64,000 bases of DNA from Nocardioides sp. S5 (GCF_017310035.1 NZ_CP022296.1:1922001-1986000); one strand, 5' to 3'; shown: positions 54,250 through 63,357, counted from the stretch's first letter. Translations and numbers: made by a program. Notes: a model not told the origin generated them from the sequence alone.

Positions 54250-56223
54250 ATGACGCCGCAGCAGGCTAGCTTCGCCGACTACTTCGACAAGTGGGGACTC
54301 ACCTTGCCGGACGAGGCCGTGGCGCGTCGCAGCAACGGGCACGTCAACGGAGCCGGGTGGTCGGTGCGATTCGTGTGGCAAGACGATGGCACGCTCCTGT
54401 TCCGGGCTAACCATCGGATGACCAACGAACGAGTGCACGCGATCGCGTTGGACGGTGAACTCACTTGGGCCGAGCCAGCGGCTCCCGCGGAGTTCGTGGT
54501 AATCCCAGAAGGAGCCACCCCCGAGGACAATGCCCGCATCCAGAGCGAGTATCAGCACGCGTGGACGGCGTACTCGGAGGCCATCGCTCTCGTCGGCCTC
54601 GACTTCGACCCCAACTCCCCACCAGTCGGGCTGCATGACGCTCCTAGTCAGACGTGGCGGCTCGACGACGGCGACTGGCAGTCGGGTCCGCTGCATCCTG
54701 CGGGAAGAGCGAGTAGCACTCACGGAGACGGGTCTGCCCGATCCCGCCAAAAAGAGATCGCCCGCGGTGGCTCCCTCACAGGGACATTGAATCGCCCTCC
54801 GGCAGCAGAGCAGGTGCGCACGGAGTCTCAGCCGCGAAACAAAGAGCCCGCGTGTCCGGCTTCGGGTCCAGACGACGTCGAAGGCGGCTGCAATCCGCCG
54901 ACCGCCTATTTTGCCTCCCTGGTCGAACCATTCGCGGCCGGCCTCTTGCACAAGTGCCACGCTCTGCTCGACCTCGACCTCAACTCGCACCAACGATCCA
55001 GGCTGCGGGAAGCGATCAGCATCGACCTACGCAAGATGTGCGACATCCTCGTGCCGGCTGCTCGGCCACCTCGCATCAGTGAGGCCGCCAACGCGATCGC
55101 CGCAACGATGGGGGTGGACCTTCGCACCGCGACCTGGCACTCGCAGAAGAAGATCGACGGCTACAAGACGTTCACCTACGAACACATGACCCCGGTCAAC
55201 TGGTTCGTGTCGAAGATCGGCGAGGCAACCTCGCCCGAGGAAGTCCTCGGCATCATCGACCAACACATGTGGATCACCTGGGTTACCAAGGAAGAAGATG
55301 CCGAGTTGAGGCGACTCGGCTACTCATCCACACGTCCGAACCCGGCCAGTGCCTACGAGGACGCAGGGGTCGCCCTACTGCCGGTTGAGCCCGACCCGGA
55401 CCTGCCCTCCGCCAAGAGCGACACGCCCGCAGGCGGAGGCATGTCGACACCCGTGCGTCTGGTGGACGCACGCCCACCGCTCTACGCCGGGGACCGATGG
55501 TTACCCCAAGCCTGGGCGATGGGCGCTAAGGGAATCCCGCCCGCCCCAACCGAGGAGGACGTCTCCGGGAGCCGGCAACGGGAACACGCCGCTGAAGAGA
55601 TGCTCGCCTTCTGGGCGCCGCTCCTTCACCTGCTTACATGGGGGCTTGGCTGGATCCGCCCAGACATCGGTCTGGTCGAATGGCGCCGGTGCGGAAGCGC
55701 TAGCGATCCAGTGCTGGACCTGGTCGCCCGGTGGTGGACACCAGCGCAACTGGAAGATTTCCTTGCCTGGGCCGAGACCAGTGGCGCGCTGAGCGACTTC
55801 GCGCAAGACTTCCTCAACGCATGCCCAGACCTGCGAATCACAGAACGCGACGTCCAACAAGATCTCGACCTGGACCCGAAAGTTCTCGGTCGGCAGAAGT
55901 TCGACGATTGGACGTCGCGCTGGGACGCCTACGACCCTTACCGCATAGTCGAGCACCTGACGCAGGGATGGCGGGGCTCAAGCGACAGCGCCCCTCTCAA
56001 CCCGGTGCCGGTCCAACTCACGAATGGCACACTGCTGGTCGCGGCACATAAGTACGCGCGGTGGGCTTCACTCCCACGTCACTACCAGTATGGAGGCGAC
56101 GCCCTTATTGACGTGTACGTGGCCAACGTCGGCGCCCTCGGAACATTCACTCAATCGCAAACAACTGGCCTATGGCACCGCACGCTCGAAGAGATCCATC
56201 TCTTGGGGTACCCCCTACTCTGA
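54250..56223 (+). CDS. Large uncharacterised multidomain protein, 657 residues
   Basis: Not recognised as a named family. Four zones can be seen. (1) 1-125: beta-rich module (GWSVRFVWQDDGTLLFRANHRMTNERVHAIALDGE), a type seen in small actinobacterial hypotheticals. (2) about 125-215: low-complexity linker. (3) about 216-380: helical module with SRLREAISIDLRKMCDILVP, ISEAANAIAATMGVDLRTATWHSQKKIDGYKTFTYEHMTPVNWF and WITWVTKEEDAELRRLGYSSTRPNPASAYEDAGV; the YEHMTPVNW stretch is faintly HNH-like (speculation). (4) 400-657: Trp-rich acidic domain. Soluble, no signal peptide. It lies in an island; a defence or element-maintenance role is possible but unproven. ATG at 54250. Confidence 0.75.
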   Translation: MTPQQASFADYFDKWGLTLPDEAVARRSNGHVNGAGWSVRFVWQDDGTLLFRANHRMTNERVHAIALDGELTWAEPAAPAEFVVIPEGATPEDNARIQSEYQHAWTAYSEAIALVGLDFDPNSPPVGLHDAPSQTWRLDDGDWQSGPLHPAGRASSTHGDGSARSRQKEIARGGSLTGTLNRPPAAEQVRTESQPRNKEPACPASGPDDVEGGCNPPTAYFASLVEPFAAGLLHKCHALLDLDLNSHQRSRLREAISIDLRKMCDILVPAARPPRISEAANAIAATMGVDLRTATWHSQKKIDGYKTFTYEHMTPVNWFVSKIGEATSPEEVLGIIDQHMWITWVTKEEDAELRRLGYSSTRPNPASAYEDAGVALLPVEPDPDLPSAKSDTPAGGGMSTPVRLVDARPPLYAGDRWLPQAWAMGAKGIPPAPTEEDVSGSRQREHAAEEMLAFWAPLLHLLTWGLGWIRPDIGLVEWRRCGSASDPVLDLVARWWTPAQLEDFLAWAETSGALSDFAQDFLNACPDLRITERDVQQDLDLDPKVLGRQKFDDWTSRWDAYDPYRIVEHLTQGWRGSSDSAPLNPVPVQLTNGTLLVAAHKYARWASLPRHYQYGGDALIDVYVANVGALGTFTQSQTTGLWHRTLEEIHLLGYPLL

Positions 56224-56403
56224 AGCTATCAGCGACTTCGCCGGCACTGTCATGCGGCGGAGCGCGGATGTTCCTACGTTCGGAGTACCTTGCGCCTGAG
56301 GCAAGACAGAACCTGACGCGGTTCCCCGGGACGGCGCGCTGTGTTCATCTGCCGCGACCGATTGCGCCTAGACCGGATTCGCTCGGCGATGTGTGATGTC
56401 TAT

Positions 56404-56583
56404 ATGAGCAACGACAAGCAACATGCAGTCGCGGAACTCCAGACGATGCGTGAGCGGGTGCGTGCGATTCGTACGGACTTCTGCGAGCCCAAGTCCAACG
56501 CGAACCCGCGCTACCTTGCGCTGTCCAACGTCGTCAGCAATCTGACGAAGGCGATAGAAGACCTGGAGGCCGGGGCGAGATGA
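56404..56583 (+). CDS. Hypothetical small helical protein, 59 residues
   Basis: Not recognised. MSNDKQHAVAELQTMRERVRAIRTDFC then NPRYLALSNVVSNLTKAIEDLEAGAR suggests a two-helix hairpin. Its TGA overlaps the ATG of the next gene by 4 nt, which supports both being real and co-translated. A longer in-frame start at 56341 is possible. Confidence 0.6.
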   Translation: MSNDKQHAVAELQTMRERVRAIRTDFCEPKSNANPRYLALSNVVSNLTKAIEDLEAGAR

Positions 56584-56837
56584 CCAGTCAACGAGGGTCA
56601 GAACAATCCGGATGCTTCGACTTCGACTACACCGCGGCGGTCTACGACTACCTGCGTTCGTTGGGAGCCCCGGGTGACGAGGTCATGACGTCTATACGCC
56701 CCTGGCTCGAGAGGACCTATGACCTGGGCTACTCAGACGCCGCACGAGTTCGACGGAGCGCGATGACGGAGCTCACCGCTCAAGGCAAGATCGAGCGGCT
56801 TAACACCAGAGGTCGCTACGTTCGCATCCTCGGGTAA
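56580..56837 (+). CDS. Hypothetical winged-helix-like protein, 85 residues
   Basis: Not a named family. The segment DYTAAVYDYLRSLGAPGDEVMTSIRPWLERTYDLGYSDAARVRRSAMTELTAQGKIERLNTRGRYVRIL reads like a winged helix-turn-helix, ending in a beta wing (GKIERLNTRGRYVRI). Coupled to the 59-residue gene before it (ATGA). The pair could be a small regulatory or toxin-antitoxin-like unit, but nothing visible proves it. Confidence 0.6.
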   Translation: MTSQRGSEQSGCFDFDYTAAVYDYLRSLGAPGDEVMTSIRPWLERTYDLGYSDAARVRRSAMTELTAQGKIERLNTRGRYVRILG

Positions 56838-57285
56838 CGGGGATCCCTATCCTTCGCGGCATACACCCAGCAGGCGCCCGAGGGTGGCTACCTGATGGCG
56901 TTCGTCTCGTCGCATCTTGTTGTCGACGACATCGGCGCTCCTAGGCCGGACGGCTTCAAGTTCTGGCCAAACGGGTGGGGACGCTGATCGAGGTCGCCTA
57001 CTGACGCCTTCGGTCCATTGAACTGCACCCATCTGGCGTGGGCACTGCTTCCGGCTTGCTGCTTCGTCACCGGGGGTGCGACTCGCTGTTCTGGGTCTGC
57101 CTACTTTCGACGATCGCTATTTCCTGTTGCCTGAGGTTGACCGCAAAGACCTGCTCCCGGAGCAGTGATGGTGCTTTCTCGACCGAGCGGCCAGTGGCCA
57201 GCGCGTGCCCCGCGTAGATCTCAATTGCGACCTGGTCCGGGGCGTTCCTCTCGGTCAGTGGGTCATCGTGTGGGTGCGCCGGGGA
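56838..57285. other. Gene-free stretch between the small operon and the recombinase pair
   Basis: 448 bp without a supported gene. Since it lies at the 3' side of the minus-strand recombinase genes, it is a candidate location for an element end or recombination site, but I see no convincing inverted repeat. Confidence 0.4.
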
Positions 57286-58521
57286 TCAGAGTCCAAGCTT
57301 CCCGGCCACGTTGCGGTCGCTCAGAAGGGTCTCTCGCCGCTCGTGGCGCTGGACGGATCCGAGTGATACGAGGTCGGCATGCGAAGCGATGACATGCGAG
57401 CGCACGCCATCTCGCACGGCGGTCCTGATCATTCCAGTTCGGAGAGAAGTCCAGGCGAATCGACCGGTGAGTCCTGCTTCTTCGGCTCGCTGATGGACCA
57501 GACGGTTCAGGCCAACCTCCGCTAGGCCCTTCTCGAAGATGACGGAGAAGTTCGTCGCGTGGAATGCGAGCCCATCGGGATGGCGGAGACCGCCTGTTTC
57601 CAATTGCTGTAGCCAGGTGCTCCAAGCTGTGGCCGGGTCATAAGCGGGTGCCGCCGCGGAGGGTAGGTAGGTCAGCCGACGTCGCCCGGGTACGGACACG
57701 ACGAGGCCTCTGTCCTGTGTGTCGACGTCCCGCTGTCGGAGGTGTAAGGCCTCGCCTGTCCGCAGGCCGGCGGCGTAGCCGATCAGAAGCAGAGCTGGGT
57801 CGCGCCGCTGTGCTGGAGCCGACGCATCTTGGCCGCCGGATTTGAGCAGCCGCCCGAGGCGGTTGACGTCAATGGATCGTCCGTTCGCCCCGAACACGAA
57901 CTCGCCGCCGCCGAGAGACCGGAGAGATCGTATGGCGGCGACCGGGCAACGCGTATCACCGAACGATGCGTCAAGCGAATGCGTTTGGGCGACCGCTGCG
58001 CCGCGTCCAACCTTCGTGGCGAGTCTGATCTGGACCTGGTGCGTCCCGATCTGGACGTCTCTCCAGCGAAGTCGCGCCATGGCAGCTGCGCTCAGTCCAA
58101 GCCGTCCTTGGACGATCGAGGCGGCGAGCGCTCGGCGTTGGTCAGGAGTCGATACCCGGCACGCGTCGACCATCGCGTGCACGAGCTCGAGGTAGAGCGG
58201 GTCGTAGTGGCTGTGCCTGTCTCCGACGGGACGGTCAGAGAACAGGCCACGTAGGAAGGTCTGGACGTCGGGTTGTCGATGCCACGGGGCGAGCCCTCGA
58301 AGGCGACGGTCGAGGTCCAGCAGGTGGAGTCGCTCCCATATCGCTCGCGTGGGCAATCCCTCATCGAGAAGCGTCGTGAGATAGAGCGTCAGCGCCTCGG
58401 CAATGTCGCCCAGGTCGAAGCGTGAACGGAACGCCGCGTACGCTGATGCTTCAGCCGCCGCTCGTTCTGCGCGCCCTGAGGCCACCGCGACCTTTAGGAC
58501 TTCGTCGCGGTCCACCCTCAT
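57286..58521 (-). CDS. Tyrosine recombinase-like protein, degenerate (no nucleophile Tyr)
   Basis: 411 residues. Two catalytic-type core repeats can be traced. The first (about 125-215, ALAASIVQGRLGLSAAAMARLRWRDVQI) lacks the box-I Arg. The second (about 240-405) has R254 (IGYAAGLRTGEALHLRQRDV), TSLR at 358-361 in place of HxxR, and H381 (ASHADL). Where the nucleophile Tyr should be there is QRHERRE at 391-397, so the protein is probably catalytically inactive. It overlaps the upstream recombinase gene by 4 nt (ATGA), suggesting a stoichiometric partner. Start ATG at 58521. Confidence 0.8.
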   Translation of the reverse strand: MRVDRDEVLKVAVASGRAERAAAEASAYAAFRSRFDLGDIAEALTLYLTTLLDEGLPTRAIWERLHLLDLDRRLRGLAPWHRQPDVQTFLRGLFSDRPVGDRHSHYDPLYLELVHAMVDACRVSTPDQRRALAASIVQGRLGLSAAAMARLRWRDVQIGTHQVQIRLATKVGRGAAVAQTHSLDASFGDTRCPVAAIRSLRSLGGGEFVFGANGRSIDVNRLGRLLKSGGQDASAPAQRRDPALLLIGYAAGLRTGEALHLRQRDVDTQDRGLVVSVPGRRRLTYLPSAAAPAYDPATAWSTWLQQLETGGLRHPDGLAFHATNFSVIFEKGLAEVGLNRLVHQRAEEAGLTGRFAWTSLRTGMIRTAVRDGVRSHVIASHADLVSLGSVQRHERRETLLSDRNVAGKLGL

Positions 58522-60089
58522 AGCCCCATCTTTGCAGTCGGATTGTTGCGGAAGGGGTCGTCGTTGGCGATGTAGCGGATCAAACTGTCCAAGGTGGCGT
58601 GGCGGGAGCCCTTCGCGATGTCTTCCAGTCGGAGTCCAAGGTTGGCTGCGGTGGTGATAAATCCCCGGCGCAGCGAACGGCCCGACCAGTGACCTTCGAC
58701 GCCCGCCTGCGCCATCCGTGTGCGGACCATGACGGAGATGGCGCTGGTCGTGAGTGGGTCAGTGCCGATGCGCCCCGACCGGCCAATCGTCGTGAAGCAG
58801 GGCCCGTGGTCTAGGTACGCCGGGCCGAGTTGTCGCCCTACCCTCCCGCGCCACTCAAGCATTGCTGCCACTGGGTCGGTGATGCGAGAGGCGCCATTTG
58901 GGATGCCAACGTCTATGCCCTCGCCGATGCGGTCGGTCTTGCTCTTGCGTAGACGCAGGACCATTCCGCTGTCAGCGAGGGTCAGGTCGGCCCATCGGAA
59001 GCCGACGAGATCTGGACGTCGGAAGGCGCCGGCGAATCCGAGGAGGATGATCGCCTTGTCTCGTAAGACATCCGCACGAGCTGAGCCGAGCAGTCGCATC
59101 GCCTGGTCAGGGGTCGCCCTCAGCCCGGGGTGTCCGAGCGAGGACAGGCGCGCCTTGCGGATCCGGAACACATCTCGAGAAGTCCACTCGCGGTCCTCGC
59201 AGCCGCCGATGCCACTTGTTTGGGTGATGACCCAGGGGACCGAGGCGCCGGATAGATCACGCCAAGCCCGAATGGCCCGCACGCCGCAGAGGTCCGGGTC
59301 CCTGTGTGCCTTGATGTGCAGGATTCGGTCGGATCGGTCGGTGCGGATACTGCGGAGTAGGAGCGTCGCGCGCTGGCCGGTGAGCCGTACATCGTTCCAG
59401 CGCAGACGCGCGATCTCGCCGTCCCCGGCACCGGCCCGGTGCAAGGCGAACAACGTCCTGTCCCGGAGTTCGACAGGGTCCGGTCCGATCGAGTCGAGGT
59501 ACCGACAGACCTCACGTAGAGGACCGATCGTGAGTGCCGATACCTGAGCTTCCGGGTCTCTAGGGACGACCACCTTCCGGAGTGATCGCAGGTACATCGT
59601 CATGGCCGGGTCGTCGCCCGGCGGCATTAGACCGGCCTCCACATGGATGCGGTTGATGGCCGCCATGTACGACCGAAGTGTTCCAAGCGCCGCTCCCTGT
59701 TCCCCGACATGGTCAGCGAGGAACATCATCACGACCTCGGGCGGGCAGTTCAGCGGCTCCAGGTTCTTCACTCGGCACCAGCCCTCGAACTTGCGCCAGC
59801 GACGGGCATAGTCCTTACGCGTCTCCGGGGTGATCGACTCACGGAACAGCCGAGCCGTCCGCGAGATCAGCGCGTCCAGTTCGGTCTGCGGCTCGCCTTG
59901 GTCGCCGTCGAGGAACGCGGCCACCCGCGCCTCCCGAAGGCGCACAGCGAGCGAGTCAGTACTCGACGTCCCACTCGTCGGCCGCGGCAGTCGGCGGCGA
60001 GGACGGCTGTTGTTAGGCGGCCACTGGGCACGCGCGTTCATTAGGCGATTGTCCTTGGCTAGGTCTTCGATGTCAGCGATAAAGGGCAC
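58518..60089 (-). CDS. Tyrosine recombinase with duplicated catalytic-type domain
   Basis: 523 residues. The N-terminal SAM-like core-binding domain is at about 77-175 (ARLFRESITPETRKDYARRWRKFEGWCRVKNLEPLNCPPEVVMMFLADHV). A first catalytic-like repeat (about 185-300, LFALHRAGAGDGEIARLRWNDVRL) lacks the box-I Arg. The second (about 325-523) has R357/R358 (GFAGAFRRPDLVGFRWADL), RSLRRGF at 471-477 (the usual His of HxxR replaced by Arg), H497 and the nucleophile Y506 (LIRYIAND), so activity is plausible. It is the first of two overlapping genes and starts 94 bp downstream of the canonical integrase gene on the same strand. Confidence 0.85.
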   Translation of the reverse strand: MPFIADIEDLAKDNRLMNARAQWPPNNSRPRRRLPRPTSGTSSTDSLAVRLREARVAAFLDGDQGEPQTELDALISRTARLFRESITPETRKDYARRWRKFEGWCRVKNLEPLNCPPEVVMMFLADHVGEQGAALGTLRSYMAAINRIHVEAGLMPPGDDPAMTMYLRSLRKVVVPRDPEAQVSALTIGPLREVCRYLDSIGPDPVELRDRTLFALHRAGAGDGEIARLRWNDVRLTGQRATLLLRSIRTDRSDRILHIKAHRDPDLCGVRAIRAWRDLSGASVPWVITQTSGIGGCEDREWTSRDVFRIRKARLSSLGHPGLRATPDQAMRLLGSARADVLRDKAIILLGFAGAFRRPDLVGFRWADLTLADSGMVLRLRKSKTDRIGEGIDVGIPNGASRITDPVAAMLEWRGRVGRQLGPAYLDHGPCFTTIGRSGRIGTDPLTTSAISVMVRTRMAQAGVEGHWSGRSLRRGFITTAANLGLRLEDIAKGSRHATLDSLIRYIANDDPFRNNPTAKMGL

Positions 60090-60183
60090 CGAATCTTGCG
60101 CCGGAACGGAGGGCGCGTTGCCCCCGGGCGATGCGGGTCGGAAAGACTCTCAGCGACGGCACTTCGGAAGGTCAGGCACGGGT

Positions 60184-61419
60184 TCAGTGGGCATCGTCAT
60201 CACCATCTCCATCGCTCAGAACGTCGACTCCGTCGGCGTCGGACACGTCCGGTGCGGTTGGCTCGTGGTGCGGCGTTTTATGATCGAACACTGCGTCTAC
60301 AGCCCGCTTGGTTCGGTCCGAGCCATCGTCGACGAGGTGGGTGTATGTGCGGAGGGTGAATCCAGGGTCGGCGTGGCCGAGGTACTCACTCAGCGCTTTG
60401 ATCGATTCCCCTTCATGCAGAGCCGTGCTCGCGAAGAAGTGTCGAAGGGCGTGGCAACCGTTCGCGCGTGTGGGCTCGGCGCCCGCCGCAACCAGGGCTG
60501 GCTTCCACAAGAAGGCGTTGAAGTAGTTGCGGCCGAGCGCCTTCTTCTCGCGGGAGTAGATCAACAGTGGGACGCTCAATGGCCGCCCGGTGCTCGAGTC
60601 CCAGGGCAATGTCACCTCGACGGGCGGCCACCGCGTCATATGCAGGTTGATTGCTTCCAGCACGGCGTCGGGGAGTGGGACCTCACGTGTCTTTCGGCCT
60701 TTCGGCAGACCGTAGATCTGCTTGTTCGCCGGCAGGAGTTTGACCTGTCGCCGGACGTGTACCTCGCCCCGCTCTAGGTCGATGTCGTCGGGCGACAGTC
60801 CGAAAATCTCTCCTTGGCGTAGACCCAGGCCGGCGCCGAGCCACACGACTAGGCGGTACCGCTCCGGGAGTTCATCGCGGACCGCGAGCACACGTTCTTT
60901 GGACCAAGGCGTCACCTTGCGTCGATCCAGCTTCGGACGACGGACCGACCTTGCCCGGCACGGATTGGCTGCGATCAGTGAGTCGTCAACTGCCGCCGTG
61001 AACACCGACGAGACGTTCGCGAAGATGATCTGCCGGTATGTGGGGGCGAGCTGTTTCAGGGTGCTGAGCCAGGCTTGGACCGTCGACGGCTGAATGTCGT
61101 TCACGAAGCGCTGGCCGAGTGCGGGGTAGGCATGGTTCCTGAGACGCGACTCGACAGCGACGAATGTGCCCTCCTCGAAGGTCTGTGCCTTGAGCCATCG
61201 CTCGGCGTACTCCTCGAACCGGACCCTTCCGGCATCCGGGTCGATATACGCACCTCGGACGATGTCGGCCGAGATGGTCGCTGCGAAGCGGTCGGCTTCG
61301 ACCTTCCGCTTGAAGCTCTTGCTGCGTTGCTTGCCGTCCGGCCCCCACCAGCGAACGCGGTACGTCCGGATGACCTGGCCGTTCTTGCCCCTGCGTTCCC
61401 TGCGCTCAACCGACGCCAT
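60184..61419 (-). CDS. int: Tyrosine integrase of an integrative element
   Basis: 411-residue phage/ICE-type integrase. AP2/arm-binding-like N-terminus (KNGQVIRTYRVRWWGPDGKQRSKSFKRKVEADRFAATI), SAM-like core-binding domain about 65-160, catalytic domain with R201 (GAGLGLRQGEIFGL), H323-x-x-R326 (CHALRHFFA), H349 (YLGHADPG) and Y359 (RTYTHL). All catalytic residues are in place, so it should be active. The C-terminal 35 residues are acidic. The ATG at 61419 overlaps the excisionase gene by 14 nt, the usual xis-int order. Confidence 0.95.
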   Translation of the reverse strand: MASVERRERRGKNGQVIRTYRVRWWGPDGKQRSKSFKRKVEADRFAATISADIVRGAYIDPDAGRVRFEEYAERWLKAQTFEEGTFVAVESRLRNHAYPALGQRFVNDIQPSTVQAWLSTLKQLAPTYRQIIFANVSSVFTAAVDDSLIAANPCRARSVRRPKLDRRKVTPWSKERVLAVRDELPERYRLVVWLGAGLGLRQGEIFGLSPDDIDLERGEVHVRRQVKLLPANKQIYGLPKGRKTREVPLPDAVLEAINLHMTRWPPVEVTLPWDSSTGRPLSVPLLIYSREKKALGRNYFNAFLWKPALVAAGAEPTRANGCHALRHFFASTALHEGESIKALSEYLGHADPGFTLRTYTHLVDDGSDRTKRAVDAVFDHKTPHHEPTAPDVSDADGVDVLSDGDGDDDAH

Positions 61420-61645
61420 GGTCGACCGCCAGGCGTTCCTCGAGCCACGCGCGAACCGTCGCCGGGTTGTACCGGAGGTACTTGCCGACGCGATAGGCGT
61501 CGGGACCACAGCCCTTGTGGCGCCACTGATACAGGGTCGCAACCGGGATGCCGAGGAAGTCGGCTACCTCGTCGGCGGAGAGCAACCGCTCCATCGTCTG
61601 CCGGGATCGCGGAACTGACGTTTTCGCGCTAGAGACCTGGGACAT
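61406..61645 (-). CDS. xis: Excisionase / recombination directionality factor (HTH_17)
   Basis: 79-residue helix-turn-helix protein: MERLLSADEVADFLGIPVATLYQWRHKGCGPDAYRVGKYLRYNPATVRAWLEERL, a typical MerR-like excisionase fold. It overlaps both the integrase start (14 nt) and the 3' end of the upstream 436-residue gene (17 nt), so all three are likely on one transcript. The ATG at 61594 (62 residues) is an alternative start that retains the whole fold. Confidence 0.92.
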   Translation of the reverse strand: MSQVSSAKTSVPRSRQTMERLLSADEVADFLGIPVATLYQWRHKGCGPDAYRVGKYLRYNPATVRAWLEERLAVDHGVG

Positions 61646-62939
61646 TGGACTGGGCTCCCTTCGAGGGTGGACGGTGAATCAGGGCGGCGTGGAGGTCCGC
61701 CCGGCTCGTGCCCGCCGACGAGACGGTGCTCTCGTGCGGAGGTCGTAGATGCTCGCGTGCTGTTCGGACGACCTGGAGGTCGGCCGCGCGGGCGACGGGC
61801 ACAAAGCGCTCACGGACGGGGTGGACCAGGCGTCCGTCACCGCTCACCAGGCGCGGGACGGTGACGCGTTGCACGAAGACTCCACGCTCAACACCGGATT
61901 CGACAATCTCCGTGATCCGCGAGTCGATGCGCCGGAACAGCGTCTGGAAGCCGCCGAGCCTCCTCGGTTCGATCACGGTCGCCGGACGCAGCGCCTTCAA
62001 TCGGCTGACGGCATTCGCAGCCTCGCCTGCGGCAGCCTTGCCGTTGCCGAGCCGCCCTCCGATGTTTCGGAGTTCGCTCTGGATGCGCGAGTAGATGTCT
62101 GCACGGGCACTCCATTGGCGAGCAAGGTGTGGGTCGATCCGCTCTGCGTACGGCGTGAGTCCAGCGCTGAGCAGTCGCTGCGAGTCGACGACCAGGCGCA
62201 GGGTCATCGCGTCGGGGAAAGAGTCCAGCCTCACGAGGAGGTTGTGTTCGGCCTGCAGGACGCCGAGCACGCCTGGCTTTGCTGGGCCACCAATGGGCTT
62301 GGTCCGCGGACGCCAGCCGGTCTGGTCGACGCTGTAGTCGGGCTGCCCGAGGCTGACATCCAAGGCCGTGGCCAACGCCGCCCAGCCGAGTCGATCGCAC
62401 GCGGCGATGGACTCCCACCCGGGGGTGTTGCGATACCGGCGGTCGAGCACGACGAGTGCCTGGCTGATCGCCGCGACGTCTCCTGCGATCGTCCGTGCCT
62501 GTGCTGCGGTCAGGTGGATCGCCTGATCGGGCGCGGTGTCGTGCTCGGCGAGCGCGGCAGCGCGGGCAGCGAGGCGCCAATGCTCCACGACGCGGTTCGG
62601 GCTCGAAGTCGTGAACTCTGGGCTTGAGGCCGGCTGTGTCGTCGTCTGATCTCGAGCGGCCTCCAAGGCTCGAGCTAGTTCAGTTGCTGCGGCGCCGTGG
62701 TCGCTAGCCGCGCGGAACGGGTCGGCCGGCTTCTGCGGAACGTTGGGAAAGGTGAGGGGCCGCGCCACTCCTATGGCTTGCGTGCACCAGACGAGAATGG
62801 TCTGCCGGAACCGCAGAATCTGCTGGCCAGCCGCGGCACGCTCCGCGGATGAGTCTGCGCCGAGTCGGCGCATGATCCGGTGCTGGCGCAGCAGCGCAGC
62901 CAGTTCCGTGCGCATCTGGGCGCCGTTCTCGCCGTACAT
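61629..62939 (-). CDS. Hypothetical integrative-element protein, 436 residues
   Basis: Not a named family. Largely helical: MYGENGAQMRTELAALLRQHRIMRRLGADSSAERAAAGQQILRFRQTILVWCTQAIG, then NRVVEHWRLAARAAALAEHDTAPDQAIHLTAAQARTIAGDVAAISQALVVLDRRYRNTPGWESI, and ARQWSARADIYSRIQSELRNIGGRLGNGKAAAGEAANAVSRLKALRP. No membrane segments or catalytic motifs are seen. Position directly upstream of xis-int is typical for conserved hypotheticals of actinobacterial ICEs. The ATG at 62939 overlaps the previous stop by one base (TGATG), making the earlier in-frame upstream reading unlikely. Confidence 0.75.
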   Translation of the reverse strand: MYGENGAQMRTELAALLRQHRIMRRLGADSSAERAAAGQQILRFRQTILVWCTQAIGVARPLTFPNVPQKPADPFRAASDHGAAATELARALEAARDQTTTQPASSPEFTTSSPNRVVEHWRLAARAAALAEHDTAPDQAIHLTAAQARTIAGDVAAISQALVVLDRRYRNTPGWESIAACDRLGWAALATALDVSLGQPDYSVDQTGWRPRTKPIGGPAKPGVLGVLQAEHNLLVRLDSFPDAMTLRLVVDSQRLLSAGLTPYAERIDPHLARQWSARADIYSRIQSELRNIGGRLGNGKAAAGEAANAVSRLKALRPATVIEPRRLGGFQTLFRRIDSRITEIVESGVERGVFVQRVTVPRLVSGDGRLVHPVRERFVPVARAADLQVVRTAREHLRPPHESTVSSAGTSRADLHAALIHRPPSKGAQSNVPGL

Positions 62940-63238
62940 CAGCCGATGTCCAGGTCGTGTGCGTCGACGAGCATGGCGAGGATCAGTTCGACCGACAGGG
63001 CGTCGATGCCGTAGCTCTCGAGCTCTTCGATGGCGTTGCTTGCGACGGCGAGCAGGATGTCGCGGTCGTCGGTGAGGTCCTCGGTGTCGAGTGCGGGGCA
63101 TTCGTCGTCGTGCACCCGGTCGAGTTCGAGCAGTGCGCGATCGTACGCGGAGGAGGCATCGAGCGTGAGCGCTCGGTCGGCGAGAGCCGCTACGTAGGAC
63201 CTCGCTTGAGCGAGCGTCTGTGCGTGGGGGAGAAGCAT
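62939..63238 (-). CDS. Hypothetical small protein, 99 residues
   Basis: Not recognised. Acidic and helical (MLLPHAQTLAQARSYVAALADRALTLDASSAYDRALLELDRVHDDECP, then DDRDILLAVASNAIEELESYGIDALSVELILAMLVDAHDLDIG). ATG at 63238 has GGGAGGGACG just upstream, a strong ribosome-binding site. Coupled to the 436-residue gene by a TGATG overlap. Probably an accessory gene of the integrative element. Confidence 0.7.
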   Translation of the reverse strand: MLLPHAQTLAQARSYVAALADRALTLDASSAYDRALLELDRVHDDECPALDTEDLTDDRDILLAVASNAIEELESYGIDALSVELILAMLVDAHDLDIG

Positions 63239-63300
63239 CGTCCCTCCCTTCAGTGGGTCGGATACCGACTCTGAGCGGGTCGTCGTGGCTGTTGTGCGCT

Positions 63301-63330
63301 TGCTCGGACTTCTGTGGATGAGTCCGAGCA
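63301..63330. terminator. 10-bp hairpin between DUF4913 gene and the downstream operon
   Basis: TGCTCGGACT (63301-63310) and AGTCCGAGCA (63321-63330) are exact reverse complements with a 10-nt loop. It lies after the DUF4913 stop (63358) on the minus strand and ahead of the 99-residue gene; probable terminator or attenuator. Confidence 0.6.
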
Positions 63331-63357
63331 CGGACTGGCCATGGCGTGCTCCTGGAC

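Noticed and set aside
56847..57392. Short open frames between the small operon and the recombinases
   Set aside because: None has a ribosome-binding site, family-like sequence or coupling; they are listed as gene-free sequence.
57286..61419. Three tyrosine recombinases in a row as a RIT (recombinase in trio) element
   Set aside because: RIT genes overlap one another and are of similar type. Here only two overlap; the third is a canonical integrase 94 bp away with its own excisionase, and no terminal inverted repeats were seen.
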